A stretch of 9,244 bases of DNA, from assembly GCA_002315495.1 (NCBI GenBank), contig DCGJ01000065.1, positions 316 to 9,559 of the forward strand, given 5' to 3'. The stretch comes from Lachnoclostridium sp. UBA1781 (GTDB lineage: Bacteria > Bacillota > Clostridia > Lachnospirales > Lachnospiraceae). This document shows positions 1 to 6,746 of this stretch, one piece after another (the stretch's first letter is position 1; each line of letters begins with the position of its first letter). The position numbers were made by a program, and so were the translations under genes. The notes under the pieces are model-generated. The model saw only the letters and a list, made by a program, of their open reading frames with translations. It was not told where the DNA came from and did not search any database.

Positions 1-393
1 AACGTAGATGCAAAGGGTGATGTAACCGTAGATGCCGAAGGCGCTGCAACCTTGACCGATGTTGAGGCAAAGGGAGCTGTAACTGTTGACGCAGAAGCAG
101 ATTCTAAGCTTGACACTGTAACCGCTGGTGGCAATGTAACCGTAGATGTTGCAAGCGCAGCAGACGTGGATAACATAACCGCAGGTGGTAATGTAACCGT
201 AGACGCAGTTGGTGCAGCAGACCTGGATAAGGTAACTGCTAACGGCAATGTAGAAGTAACCTCTAAGGCCGATGCAACTCTTGATGATGTATCCGCTACA
301 GACGTTAAGGTAACTGCAGATGATGCAACCTTAACGAACGTAGATGCAAAGGGTGATGTAATAGTCGATGCAGAGGCTGATGCAACCCTGAAC
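1..393 (+). repeat. 393-bp higher-order repeat, copy 1
   Basis: This encodes 131 residues made of seven solenoid rungs, six of 19 residues and one of 17 (the V-S-A-T-D-V-K-V rung at about 289-339). Base 1 aligns with base 394 of the next copy with no gaps. The array probably continues upstream, since the window edge falls inside it. Confidence 0.85.
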
Positions 394-2787
394 AACCTAG
401 ATGCTAAGGGTGACGTAACTGTTGATGCAGAAGGCGCTGCAACCTTGACCGATGTAAAGGTTAAGGGCGATGTAGCAGTCGAAGCAGGAGCAGATACGAA
501 GCTTGACGATGTAACCGCAGGTGGCAATATTACTGTTGATGCTGCAAGCGCAGCAGACATGGATAACATAACCGCAGGTGGTAATGTAACCGTAGATGCA
601 ATCGGTGCAGCAGACCTGGATAAGGTAACTGCTAACGGCAACGTAGAAGTGACCTCTAAGGCAGATGCAACCCTTGATGATGTATCAGCTACGGATGTTA
701 AGGTAAGTGCAGATGATGCAACCTTAACAAATGTAGATGCAAAGGGCGATGTAACCGTAGATGCCGAAGGCAATGCAACCTTGACCGATGTAGATGCAAA
801 GGGTGACGTAAAGGTATCTGCAGATGCAGATGCTACTTTGAACAATGTTACTGCTAAGGGCGATGTAACAGTAGATGCAGAAGGCGCAGTACAGGCAGAC
901 GCAGTAAGCGCTGACAACATCGAAATTACCGGTAATACCGTTGATGGAACCGATATCGTAGCTGATTCCCTGACAATCAATGCAGAAGACCGCATTGGTA
1001 GCGAGGAGAAGCCACTCGGAACAGAAGTCAACAAGTTCACCGGTATCGCACCAAACGAAATCCATATCGACAACAATGGTGATTTGGTAATTGATAGTGT
1101 TGTATCCGCTAAGGACGTATCCATCAAGGCAGACTCCGTTGATAGCAATGGAACCAATATTATTTGTGACAATCTTGAGCTTCAGGTGAAGAAGGATATT
1201 GGTTCGGAAGAGAACCCATTCCTTGCAAATGTGAACTCCTTCGCCGGTACTTCCGAGGAAGGAAGCATTTACCTCAAGAATGATAAGGATCTGACCTTAG
1301 GTAATGTAACCGCTAAGGATACCGTAAACGTTACTGTAGACGGCAATCTGGTAAGCGATAAGAATACTTTGGTTGAGGCAGATAAACTTGAACTTACAAC
1401 GACCGGAAATGCTGACCTGTCCACTAAGGTGAATAACCTTGAAGGTACTGTTAGCGGAAACCTGGTTGTAAACAATGCATCCGACCTCACAATTGGTGGC
1501 ATAAAGGATGGACAGAACGGACTTACCGTGGACGGAAACGTTACGGTGGCAGCGGATGGTAGCCTGACGGTTAGTGAAACACTTTCCGGTAAGGATGTTA
1601 ACCTGTCCGCAACCGATAGCATCAAGGTTGAGAAGGACGCTTCCGTAAGCGCAGACAAGCTCACCGTAGAAGTTACCGGAGATCCGAAGTCCTCCGATGT
1701 TACTATCGAGGGTGATGTAAATGCAGACGAAACCGACGTTTTGGGTAGTGAAACCGTAACGATTACGGTAACCGATACCATGGGTGATGTAACCATTGAT
1801 TGTGCAGAGATTGGCTCTGACATTACAATTGTGGTTGAATCCCTTGGCGGTAACCTCGTAATTAATGGTAGCGATAAGACAGAAAAGGTTCAGCTTAACC
1901 TTGCTGATGCTACGAAACTGGACGGAGCAATTACCATTAACGGAGCAGGCGCAGACAACAGCTACGATTTGAGTCTGGGTAATTCCAGAAAGAATGCAGA
2001 TATTACCGTAAATGGTGCTGCAAACCTGAATGTAACCGTTGGAAACGCAAATGACACCTATAGCTTCGAAGCAAATGGTGTTACCATCACAACAGATGGC
2101 AAGTCCGATTCCTTAAAGGTAACCGAAAGCGTTAAGCTTACCATTACCGATGAGGGCGGCAACAATACCTTCAACTTCATTGATACTCCATGCGAGATTA
2201 CGCTCCATTCCGGTAAGGGAGACGATACCTTCTTAATTGGTGTTCCTGGAGTTGATAATGACAAGTCGATTACAACGGCAGAGGGTAAGGTATCCTGTGG
2301 TCCAAGCTACGCACTGACCGTAAATGATCAGGGCGGTAACAATCACTGGAGCATTTACTCGACGAAGGCACCGATTACTTTGAACGGTGGCAACGGAGAC
2401 GATACCTTCTATGTGAAGAACCTGGTTGAGGTAGATGGCAGCAAGCTTCATGCATATGAGCTTCCTGAAATCACCATAAATGCAGGCGAAGGCAAGGACA
2501 CCCTTGAGGTTGTAAAGTCCGGTTGGTTTGATAAGTATGAGCAGTCCCAGTCCGGTTTGAGTGGCAGCGGTCTCAACTTGAAGCTTAACGGCATCGAGAC
2601 AGTAACCGTAACCAAGCATACCGCAGGCGACATGGAGCATGCGATGACCAATTGGCAGCTTGTTAAGTATGGCGCAAGTCAGCTTTGGGATAGAAATATT
2701 ATCCAGATTGCTCTTGCTTCGATTGTTGGCGTAAGTGCTCTTACGGGCTTCGCTATCAGGAAGAGAAAGAAAGCAAAGAAGGCTTAA
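1..2787 (+). CDS. Large repeat-rich surface protein, C-terminal part (5' end outside window)
   Basis: The frame is open from base 1, so the true start and any signal peptide lie upstream; the TTG/ATG-like codons inside are not starts. At least 928 residues are visible. Codons 1 to about 305 are tandem 19-residue rungs of the type V-x-A-K-G-D-V-x-V-D-A, expected to stack as a beta-solenoid. About 1 to 1.5 kb holds longer repeats with I-G-S-E-E-N-P and D-L-T-L-G motifs, reminiscent of filamentous haemagglutinin-like adhesins. From about 1930 to 2520 come Gly/Asn/Asp rungs such as GGNGDDTFYV, similar to RTX calcium-binding repeats. A hydrophobic helix (2698-2757) and an R/K-rich tail close the protein, and no LPXTG motif precedes the helix. 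I infer an extracellular, membrane-anchored adhesin or matrix-type fibre; no enzymatic domain is visible. The family is not one I can name. Its own terminator follows. Confidence 0.85.
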   Translation, partial: NVDAKGDVTVDAEGAATLTDVEAKGAVTVDAEADSKLDTVTAGGNVTVDVASAADVDNITAGGNVTVDAVGAADLDKVTANGNVEVTSKADATLDDVSATDVKVTADDATLTNVDAKGDVIVDAEADATLNNLDAKGDVTVDAEGAATLTDVKVKGDVAVEAGADTKLDDVTAGGNITVDAASAADMDNITAGGNVTVDAIGAADLDKVTANGNVEVTSKADATLDDVSATDVKVSADDATLTNVDAKGDVTVDAEGNATLTDVDAKGDVKVSADADATLNNVTAKGDVTVDAEGAVQADAVSADNIEITGNTVDGTDIVADSLTINAEDRIGSEEKPLGTEVNKFTGIAPNEIHIDNNGDLVIDSVVSAKDVSIKADSVDSNGTNIICDNLELQVKKDIGSEENPFLANVNSFAGTSEEGSIYLKNDKDLTLGNVTAKDTVNVTVDGNLVSDKNTLVEADKLELTTTGNADLSTKVNNLEGTVSGNLVVNNASDLTIGGIKDGQNGLTVDGNVTVAADGSLTVSETLSGKDVNLSATDSIKVEKDASVSADKLTVEVTGDPKSSDVTIEGDVNADETDVLGSETVTITVTDTMGDVTIDCAEIGSDITIVVESLGGNLVINGSDKTEKVQLNLADATKLDGAITINGAGADNSYDLSLGNSRKNADITVNGAANLNVTVGNANDTYSFEANGVTITTDGKSDSLKVTESVKLTITDEGGNNTFNFIDTPCEITLHSGKGDDTFLIGVPGVDNDKSITTAEGKVSCGPSYALTVNDQGGNNHWSIYSTKAPITLNGGNGDDTFYVKNLVEVDGSKLHAYELPEITINAGEGKDTLEVVKSGWFDKYEQSQSGLSGSGLNLKLNGIETVTVTKHTAGDMEHAMTNWQLVKYGASQLWDRNIIQIALASIVGVSALTGFAIRKRKKAKKA
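394..786 (+). repeat. 393-bp higher-order repeat, copy 2
   Basis: It has the same order of seven rungs as copy 1, including the single 17-residue rung in the same place. By hand count 112 of 131 residues are identical between copies. The block 574-683 differs from 181-290 at only 7 of 110 bases, whereas the second rung (about 454-507) has diverged strongly. From 787 to about 915 a third, degenerate copy begins (two more 19-residue rungs) before the sequence moves into a different repeat type. Confidence 0.85.
960..1510 (+). repeat. Three diverged 66-68-residue repeats, haemagglutinin-like
   Basis: The anchors V-N-K-F-T-G (from 1027), V-N-S-F-A-G (from 1231) and V-N-N-L-E-G (from 1429) are spaced 204 and 198 bases apart. 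Copies 1 and 2 also share I-G-S-E-E-(K/N)-P starting at 994 and 1198. Each copy ends in a hydrophobic D-L-(V/T)-(I/L) strand. The pattern resembles the I-G-x-x-x-N-P-L ... D-L-x-L-G repeats found in large filamentous adhesins; that likeness is from memory of the family and not from a search. Confidence 0.65.
1930..2520 (+). repeat. RTX-like Gly/Asn/Asp solenoid rungs
   Basis: Rungs of the form G-x-x-(N/D)-(N/D)-(T/S)-hydrophobic recur: GAGADNSYDL (about 1945), GNANDTYSF (about 2041), GGNNTFNF (2155), GKGDDTFLI (2212), GGNNHWSI (2332), GGNGDDTFYV (2386) and GEGKDTLEV (2485). Two GGNN rungs each precede a GDDTF rung by exactly 20 residues (60 bases), so the unit appears duplicated. The rungs resemble RTX calcium-binding nonapeptides but are spread out instead of packed in tandem nines, so calcium binding is only a possibility. 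Confidence 0.55.
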
Positions 2788-2842
2788 GCTTGTAAGCCGC
2801 ATTTGAAAATGCAATTATTCGTTTCACATAGCATTTCTCAGG

Positions 2843-2880
2843 AAGAATCCTCGGTTAACGCCGAGGATTCTTTCGTTTTG
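2843..2880 (+). terminator. Intrinsic terminator after the surface protein gene
   Basis: A perfect 12-bp stem (2843-2854 with 2861-2872) encloses the 6-base loop TTAACG and runs straight into the T-rich tract TTTCGTTTTG. It lies 55 bases after the stop codon and separates the surface protein from the transporter gene. Confidence 0.9.
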
Positions 2881-3079
2881 GAAAGCATTTCGGAATCAGA
2901 TGAAAATGCTTCTCAAAAACTGACACTTTGGCACAAGAAAAAGGCGGAAACGGATACGTATTTTTGGTAACAATGTCTCTTTTCTTTTTTCACTCGTAGC
3001 AGTAAAATTTTTGGCGGTGCGCGTAGGCGGGAGAGCTCGCCATACACACAAACTATTCTAAAATTAGAGGAGAGTTGAG
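2881..3079 (+). other. Intergenic leader upstream of the SulP gene
   Basis: About 200 bases contain no credible gene. I see no convincing sigma-A promoter: TTGGCA at 2928 has no good -10 at proper spacing, and TAAAAT at 3003 has no -35. A small GC-rich hairpin at 3026-3041 (GGCGGG pairing with CTCGCC, loop AGAG) stands out in AT-rich surroundings. The ribosome binding site AGAGGAGAG (about 3065-3074) lies just before the ATG at 3080. The transporter promoter must lie here if the upstream terminator is efficient. Confidence 0.4.
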
Positions 3080-4741
3080 ATGAAGACATTTCAGCCTAAA
3101 ATCTTAACGGCACTGAAGGGCTATAACGCAAAGAAGTTTTCCAGCGATTTGGTTGCCGGTATTATTGTTGCAATTATTGCATTGCCTCTTTCCATTGCAC
3201 TTGCAATTGCATCCGGTGTTAACCCGGAGCAAGGTCTTTATACCGCAATTGTCGGTGGCTTTGTCATTGCACTTCTCGGTGGTAGCCGTGTTAATATTTC
3301 CGGTCCGACTGCCGCATTTGCAACCATCGTTGCAGGTATCTATGCGACTTATGAGATGGGTGGTCTTGTTGTTGCCACCATCATGGCAGGTTTGATTTTG
3401 ATTATTATGGGTATCTGTCGTCTCGGTGCCCTCATTAAGTACATTCCTTACACGATTACGACCGGTTTTACATCCGGTATCGCGATTACGATCGTCATCG
3501 GTCAGTTGAAGGACTGGTTCGGTCTTTCTTATCCGACCGGCACGAAGAATGTGGAAACCATTGAGAAGGTGGAAAATGTGGTTCGCAATTTCTCGACTGT
3601 GAACTGGACCGCATTTGCTGTTGGTGCAGTCGCACTTGCCATTCTCATTGTATGGCCGTATATCAGCAAGAAGATTCCGGGTTCCTTGATCGTTGTTATT
3701 CTCGGCGCTTTGGTTGTTAAGTTTGCAAAGCTTGAGGTGAATACCATCGGTGATCTCTATCAGATTACCAGAGGACTTCCGAAGTTCTCCGCACCAAGCA
3801 TTTCGTTTTCAATGGTGAAGGAGTTGCTTCCGAGCGCATTTACCATCGCGATTCTGGCAGCAATTGAGTCCCTGCTTTCCTGTGTCGTATCGGATGGTAT
3901 GGTTGGTTCCCACCATAATTCCAATACCGAGTTGATTGCGCAGGGCTGTGGTAACATTGCAAGCGCACTGTTTGGCGGTATTCCGGCTACCGGTGCAATC
4001 GCAAGAACCGCTGCGAACGTTAAGAACGGTGGACGTACTCCGGTTGCAGGTATTGTTCATGCAGTAACCCTGCTTCTTGTCATGGTTGCTTTGATGCCTT
4101 ATGCAGCCTTGATTCCGATGCCGGTTATTGCAGCCATTTTGATTATGGTTGCTTACAATATGAGTGAGTGGAGACACTTCCTCGATATCTGTAAGACGGC
4201 TCCGAAGAGCGACATTCTGGTCCTCATCGCAACCTTCGTACTTACCGTTTCCTTTGACCTTGTTGTGGCAATCGAAGCAGGCCTTGTAATGGCAGCCTTC
4301 CTCTTCATGAAGCGTATGGCTGACGTTACCGAGGTTCGTAAGTGGACCTACGTTGCAGAAGATGACAATGCCATCGGTCAGGACGAGCTCCATGGCCTTA
4401 AGGCAGTTCCGAAGGGCGTTATCGTTTACGAGGTAAATGGTCCGATGTTCTTCGCTGCAGCCGATAAGTTTATTGAGATTCCGATTTCGGATAACGATAA
4501 GGTTGTCATTATCCGTATGCGTAACGTTCCGGCTATGGATACAACCGCTATGAGAAACCTTACCAATGCTTACAAGGCATGTGAGAAGAAGGGCATTGCC
4601 ATGATTCTTTCCCATGTCAATGAGCAGCCGATGACGGCAATGAAGAAAGCAGGCTTCTACGACATGGTAGGAGAAGAGTTCTTCTGTGCGAACATCGACG
4701 AGAGCTTGGAGAAGGCAAAGAGTCTGGTAGAAGCAAAGTAA
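3080..4741 (+). CDS. SulP family anion/dicarboxylate transporter with STAS domain
   Basis: This 553-residue protein is the usual length for bacterial SulP (SLC26-like) transporters. The first ~430 residues are a highly hydrophobic multi-helix domain carrying the signature ISGPTAAF (G75-F80) in the TM3 region. A second conserved block has E263 in AAIESLLSCVVSDGM, followed by NTELIAQGCGN, GGIPATGAIARTAANV and a MVAYNMSEW stretch. From about 445 to 550 lies a STAS domain (VIVYEVNGPMFFAAADKF, then MDTTAMRNL around D487), which regulates or stabilises these transporters at the cytoplasmic face. The blocks resemble E. coli DauA/YchM, a succinate/dicarboxylate transporter, more than I would expect of a dedicated sulfate permease. 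Substrate cannot be read from sequence: sulfate, bicarbonate and dicarboxylates are all known in the family. The start is supported by a strong upstream AGGAGAG. No sulfate-assimilation or carbon-fixation gene is nearby to narrow the role. Confidence 0.92.
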   Translation: MKTFQPKILTALKGYNAKKFSSDLVAGIIVAIIALPLSIALAIASGVNPEQGLYTAIVGGFVIALLGGSRVNISGPTAAFATIVAGIYATYEMGGLVVATIMAGLILIIMGICRLGALIKYIPYTITTGFTSGIAITIVIGQLKDWFGLSYPTGTKNVETIEKVENVVRNFSTVNWTAFAVGAVALAILIVWPYISKKIPGSLIVVILGALVVKFAKLEVNTIGDLYQITRGLPKFSAPSISFSMVKELLPSAFTIAILAAIESLLSCVVSDGMVGSHHNSNTELIAQGCGNIASALFGGIPATGAIARTAANVKNGGRTPVAGIVHAVTLLLVMVALMPYAALIPMPVIAAILIMVAYNMSEWRHFLDICKTAPKSDILVLIATFVLTVSFDLVVAIEAGLVMAAFLFMKRMADVTEVRKWTYVAEDDNAIGQDELHGLKAVPKGVIVYEVNGPMFFAAADKFIEIPISDNDKVVIIRMRNVPAMDTTAMRNLTNAYKACEKKGIAMILSHVNEQPMTAMKKAGFYDMVGEEFFCANIDESLEKAKSLVEAK

Positions 4742-4747
4742 TTTGTT

Positions 4748-4770
4748 AGGGAAATGCAGCATTTCCCTTT
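4748..4770 (+). terminator. Hairpin between SulP and YczE-like genes, weak terminator or attenuator
   Basis: A 9-bp perfect stem (4748-4756 with 4760-4768) has a 3-base loop CAG, and only three T residues follow before ATG. This is a terminator-like stem without a full U-tract. It may reduce readthrough into the next gene or protect the 3' end of the transporter mRNA, leaving partial co-transcription possible. Confidence 0.5.
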
Positions 4771-4797
4771 ATGTGCGCGATAATATGAGGAAAAAAC

Positions 4798-5538
4798 ATG
4801 AAATTTGATGTCCGTGACTGGAAAAGAACCCTTTTGGTTATTGTTTCCGTCTGTCTGATGGGTTTCAACCTGTCGTTTATGAACCGAACCGGCTGGGGTC
4901 TTGACCCGTGCTCCTGTATGAATATGGGTATCTCCGGAAAACTTGGTTGGATGTTTGGAAACTGGCAGGCATTATTCAACAGTTTTCTGCTGGTCTTTGT
5001 ATTTATTTTCAGTCGAAAACTGATTGGTATCGGTACGTTTGCCAATATGTTTTTGGTAGGATACTGTGTCGATTTCTTTACCTGGCTTGAGAATAAGCTG
5101 ATTCCAAATGTTCCTTGGGATAAGCTAAGTGTGAAGATTGCGGTTGGTATGCCTGCGCTTGCGTTTTTCATTATCGTTTGCAGTACTTACATGGCCTGCG
5201 ATATGGGAACGGCACCTTACGATGCATTGTCTCAGATGCTTCACGACAAAATCACCGGAAACGGAAAACGTAAGATTTCCTTTAAGGTGACGAGAACCGC
5301 TTGGGACCTGTCCGCAACGCTGATCGGATTTATCCTTGGTGGTAAGCCGGGTATCATTACCGTTCTAATGTCTCTGTTCCTGGGTACTGTAATTAACTGG
5401 ATGAACTCTGTTATGATTCGAATCGGACTTGTAAAAGCACCGACAACCGAGGTGACGGAAAATGCGGCCGAAGCTGCTTCTTCCGAAACAACAGAATCCG
5501 TTGCGGTAGCCGAAGAGGTCATTACTGAGAACGAATAA
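4798..5538 (+). CDS. YczE/YitT-type integral membrane protein
   Basis: This 246-residue polytopic membrane protein has about five hydrophobic segments over residues 10-205. It carries the family-type motif TGWGLDPCSCMNMGIS (G32-S46) and a second related motif, MGTAPYDALSQML (M136 onward), each at the end of a membrane helix. Together with the G-x-G-T-x-x-N segment (IGIGTFANMFLVGYCVDFF), this matches the YczE/YyaS/YitT-like group (COG2364). The molecular function of that group is poorly defined; B. subtilis YczE has been linked to surfactin-type peptide production, and I do not extend that role here. After the last helix comes a 35-residue tail (212-246) rich in Glu, Ala and Thr and almost free of Lys/Arg. 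AGG at 4788-4790 sits 7 bases before the ATG. The gene may be partly co-transcribed with the transporter upstream. Confidence 0.8.
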   Translation: MKFDVRDWKRTLLVIVSVCLMGFNLSFMNRTGWGLDPCSCMNMGISGKLGWMFGNWQALFNSFLLVFVFIFSRKLIGIGTFANMFLVGYCVDFFTWLENKLIPNVPWDKLSVKIAVGMPALAFFIIVCSTYMACDMGTAPYDALSQMLHDKITGNGKRKISFKVTRTAWDLSATLIGFILGGKPGIITVLMSLFLGTVINWMNSVMIRIGLVKAPTTEVTENAAEAASSETTESVAVAEEVITENE

Positions 5539-5586
5539 GTATCACGTATCGGGAATTTTTAAGAAAACATAGAAAAGATTGAAAAG

Positions 5587-5607
5587 AGGACCTTCTGGTC
5601 CTTTTTT
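5587..5607 (+). terminator. Intrinsic terminator after the YczE-like gene
   Basis: The stem AGGACC / GGTCCT with tetraloop TTCT (5587-5602) runs into six T residues (5602-5607). Upstream AAAA at 5582-5585 could pair with the T run on the opposite strand, but little lies on that strand, so + strand termination is the main role. Confidence 0.88.
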
Positions 5608-5621
5608 CGTACACAAAAATT

Positions 5622-5630
5622 TGTTATAAT
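5622..5630 (+). promoter_or_regulatory. Extended -10 promoter of the nuclease operon
   Basis: TGTTATAAT contains a perfect TATAAT (5625-5630) preceded by TG one base away, the extended -10 form. The expected -35 position (about 5602-5607) is only the T run of the previous terminator, so the extended -10 probably compensates. Transcription should begin near 5637, giving a leader of about 24 bases before the ATG at 5661, with the ribosome binding site AGGGGA at 5651-5656. Confidence 0.7.
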
Positions 5631-5660
5631 AGTTCTAATCTTGATTACAGAGGGGAAGAT

Positions 5661-6746
5661 ATGAAGATTATTCATTGTGGGGACATCCATTTGGATTCCA
5701 AGTTAACATCGAACTTTACCAAAGAAGTCGCACAGAAACGAAGAGAGGAGCTTCGTGCGACCTTTTTTCGTATGATTCAGTATGCCGTTAACCATCAGGT
5801 GGAAGCAGTTTTAATCTGTGGTGATTTGTTTGATTCGGATCGTGTTACAAAAGAAACGCGGGAGATGGTGACAGATGCCATTCGTAATACACCGGAAATC
5901 AGTTATTTTTATGTACGTGGCAACCATGACAGAAGTGATGTACTGATGCAGGAGACGCTTCCGAATCTGCATGTATTTGGGGAACGGCCGGAGTGTTACC
6001 GGGTTGGAATGGTGAACATTCTCGGCATGGAACTATCGAAAACGAACAAAGAGCTGTTAGCAAATATGCAGATTCCGAATGCCCACGAGGTGAACATTGT
6101 TATGCTTCACGGTATGGCAACGTATTACGGTGATGATTCGGAGGAGAGCATTTGCCTTCGAGATTTGAAAAATAAGAGCATTGAATATCTTGCGCTTGGA
6201 CATATTCACTCCTATGAAGAAAAAGCGCTGGATTCGGCCGGAGTGTACTGCTATTGCGGATGTCTGGAGCCGCGTGGCTTTGATGAACCCGGCGAAAAGG
6301 GTTTTGTGCTTTTGGATATCGATGAAGATGCACGTCATAGATCCAGAGAATTCATTCCGTTCTCCACTCGAACGCTCTATGAAGTGTCTGTGGATGTGAC
6401 GGACTGCTACACGAACGTTGACATGCTTCATCGTATTATGGGGGTACTGAAGGGGCAGATGATCGAGCCGAGGAATATGGTTTTCATTCGCTTAACCGGA
6501 GATATTTCGGTAACGGCCGATATCTCGACCACATTTTTGGAAAGCCAGCTTTCCGAGATGTTCTTTGCTGTGAAGGTAGAGGATGCGACGGAATACAAAG
6601 TGGAGGTTGAGGACTTTAAAGGGGACCTTTCGCTACGTGGAGACTTTGTTCGGTTGGTTTTAGCAGAGGAAAGTCTGTCCGAGGAAGAACGTGCAGCGAT
6701 TGTACGGTACGGATTACAGGCGCTTTCGGGGGAGGAGATTCGATGA
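5661..6746 (+). CDS. SbcD/YhaO-like metallophosphoesterase nuclease subunit
   Basis: This 361-residue protein shows all the calcineurin-type phosphoesterase motifs in order: D8 and H10 in HCGDIHLDS, D55 in CGDLFDS, N88-H89 in VRGNHDR, H150 in MLHGMA, and H181 with H183 in LALGHIHSY. These residues coordinate two metal ions (usually Mn2+) in Mre11/SbcD nucleases. Residues about 245 to 361 form a capping and partner-binding region of low conservation. It most likely is the nuclease half of a DNA end-processing complex with the ATPase encoded next, which its stop codon overlaps by ATGA, a sign of translational coupling. It is close in size to B. subtilis YhaO, slightly shorter, and I prefer a YhaO-type label over true SbcD because the partner resembles YhaN. 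The start is fixed by AGGGGA at 5651-5656 and by the metal motif beginning at residue 5. Confidence 0.88.
   Translation: MKIIHCGDIHLDSKLTSNFTKEVAQKRREELRATFFRMIQYAVNHQVEAVLICGDLFDSDRVTKETREMVTDAIRNTPEISYFYVRGNHDRSDVLMQETLPNLHVFGERPECYRVGMVNILGMELSKTNKELLANMQIPNAHEVNIVMLHGMATYYGDDSEESICLRDLKNKSIEYLALGHIHSYEEKALDSAGVYCYCGCLEPRGFDEPGEKGFVLLDIDEDARHRSREFIPFSTRTLYEVSVDVTDCYTNVDMLHRIMGVLKGQMIEPRNMVFIRLTGDISVTADISTTFLESQLSEMFFAVKVEDATEYKVEVEDFKGDLSLRGDFVRLVLAEESLSEEERAAIVRYGLQALSGEEIR

Noticed and set aside
1..915. CRISPR-like regular repeats
   Set aside because: The repeats are in-frame coding rungs with a 57-base period and no unique spacers; they translate to a continuous solenoid protein.
724..1823. 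Reverse-strand open frames opposite the repeat array (113 and 184 codons)
   Set aside because: They arise from repetitive codon composition on the + strand (few sense codons whose complement is a stop) and give low-complexity Cys/Tyr- or Ser/Val-rich peptides.
2781..2812. Two small inverted repeats at the surface gene stop codon (GGCTTA/TAAGCC and GCATT/AATGC)
   Set aside because: The stems are 5-6 bp with no T-tract, and the far stronger terminator at 2843-2880 explains transcription ending.
2233..2814. Reverse-strand open frame of 193 codons covering the end of the surface protein
   Set aside because: It is opposite a well-supported coding region and its 5' end runs over the surface protein stop region with no promoter or domain evidence.
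2973..2999. Tiny frame MSLFFFHS in the SulP leader, a possible leader peptide
   Set aside because: No ribosome binding site precedes it, and no terminator/antiterminator pair follows, so attenuation cannot be supported.
3809..4762. Long reverse-strand open frame (317 codons) opposite the SulP gene
   Set aside because: The + strand frame encodes a complete SulP-STAS protein with all family motifs. The antisense translation is rich in Cys, His and Asn without any recognisable domain and has no good ribosome binding site.
4779..4786. Possible -10 element GATAAT/TAATAT before the YczE-like gene
   Set aside because: No -35 element lies 16-18 bases upstream and no extended TG is present; the position is also too close to the start codon.
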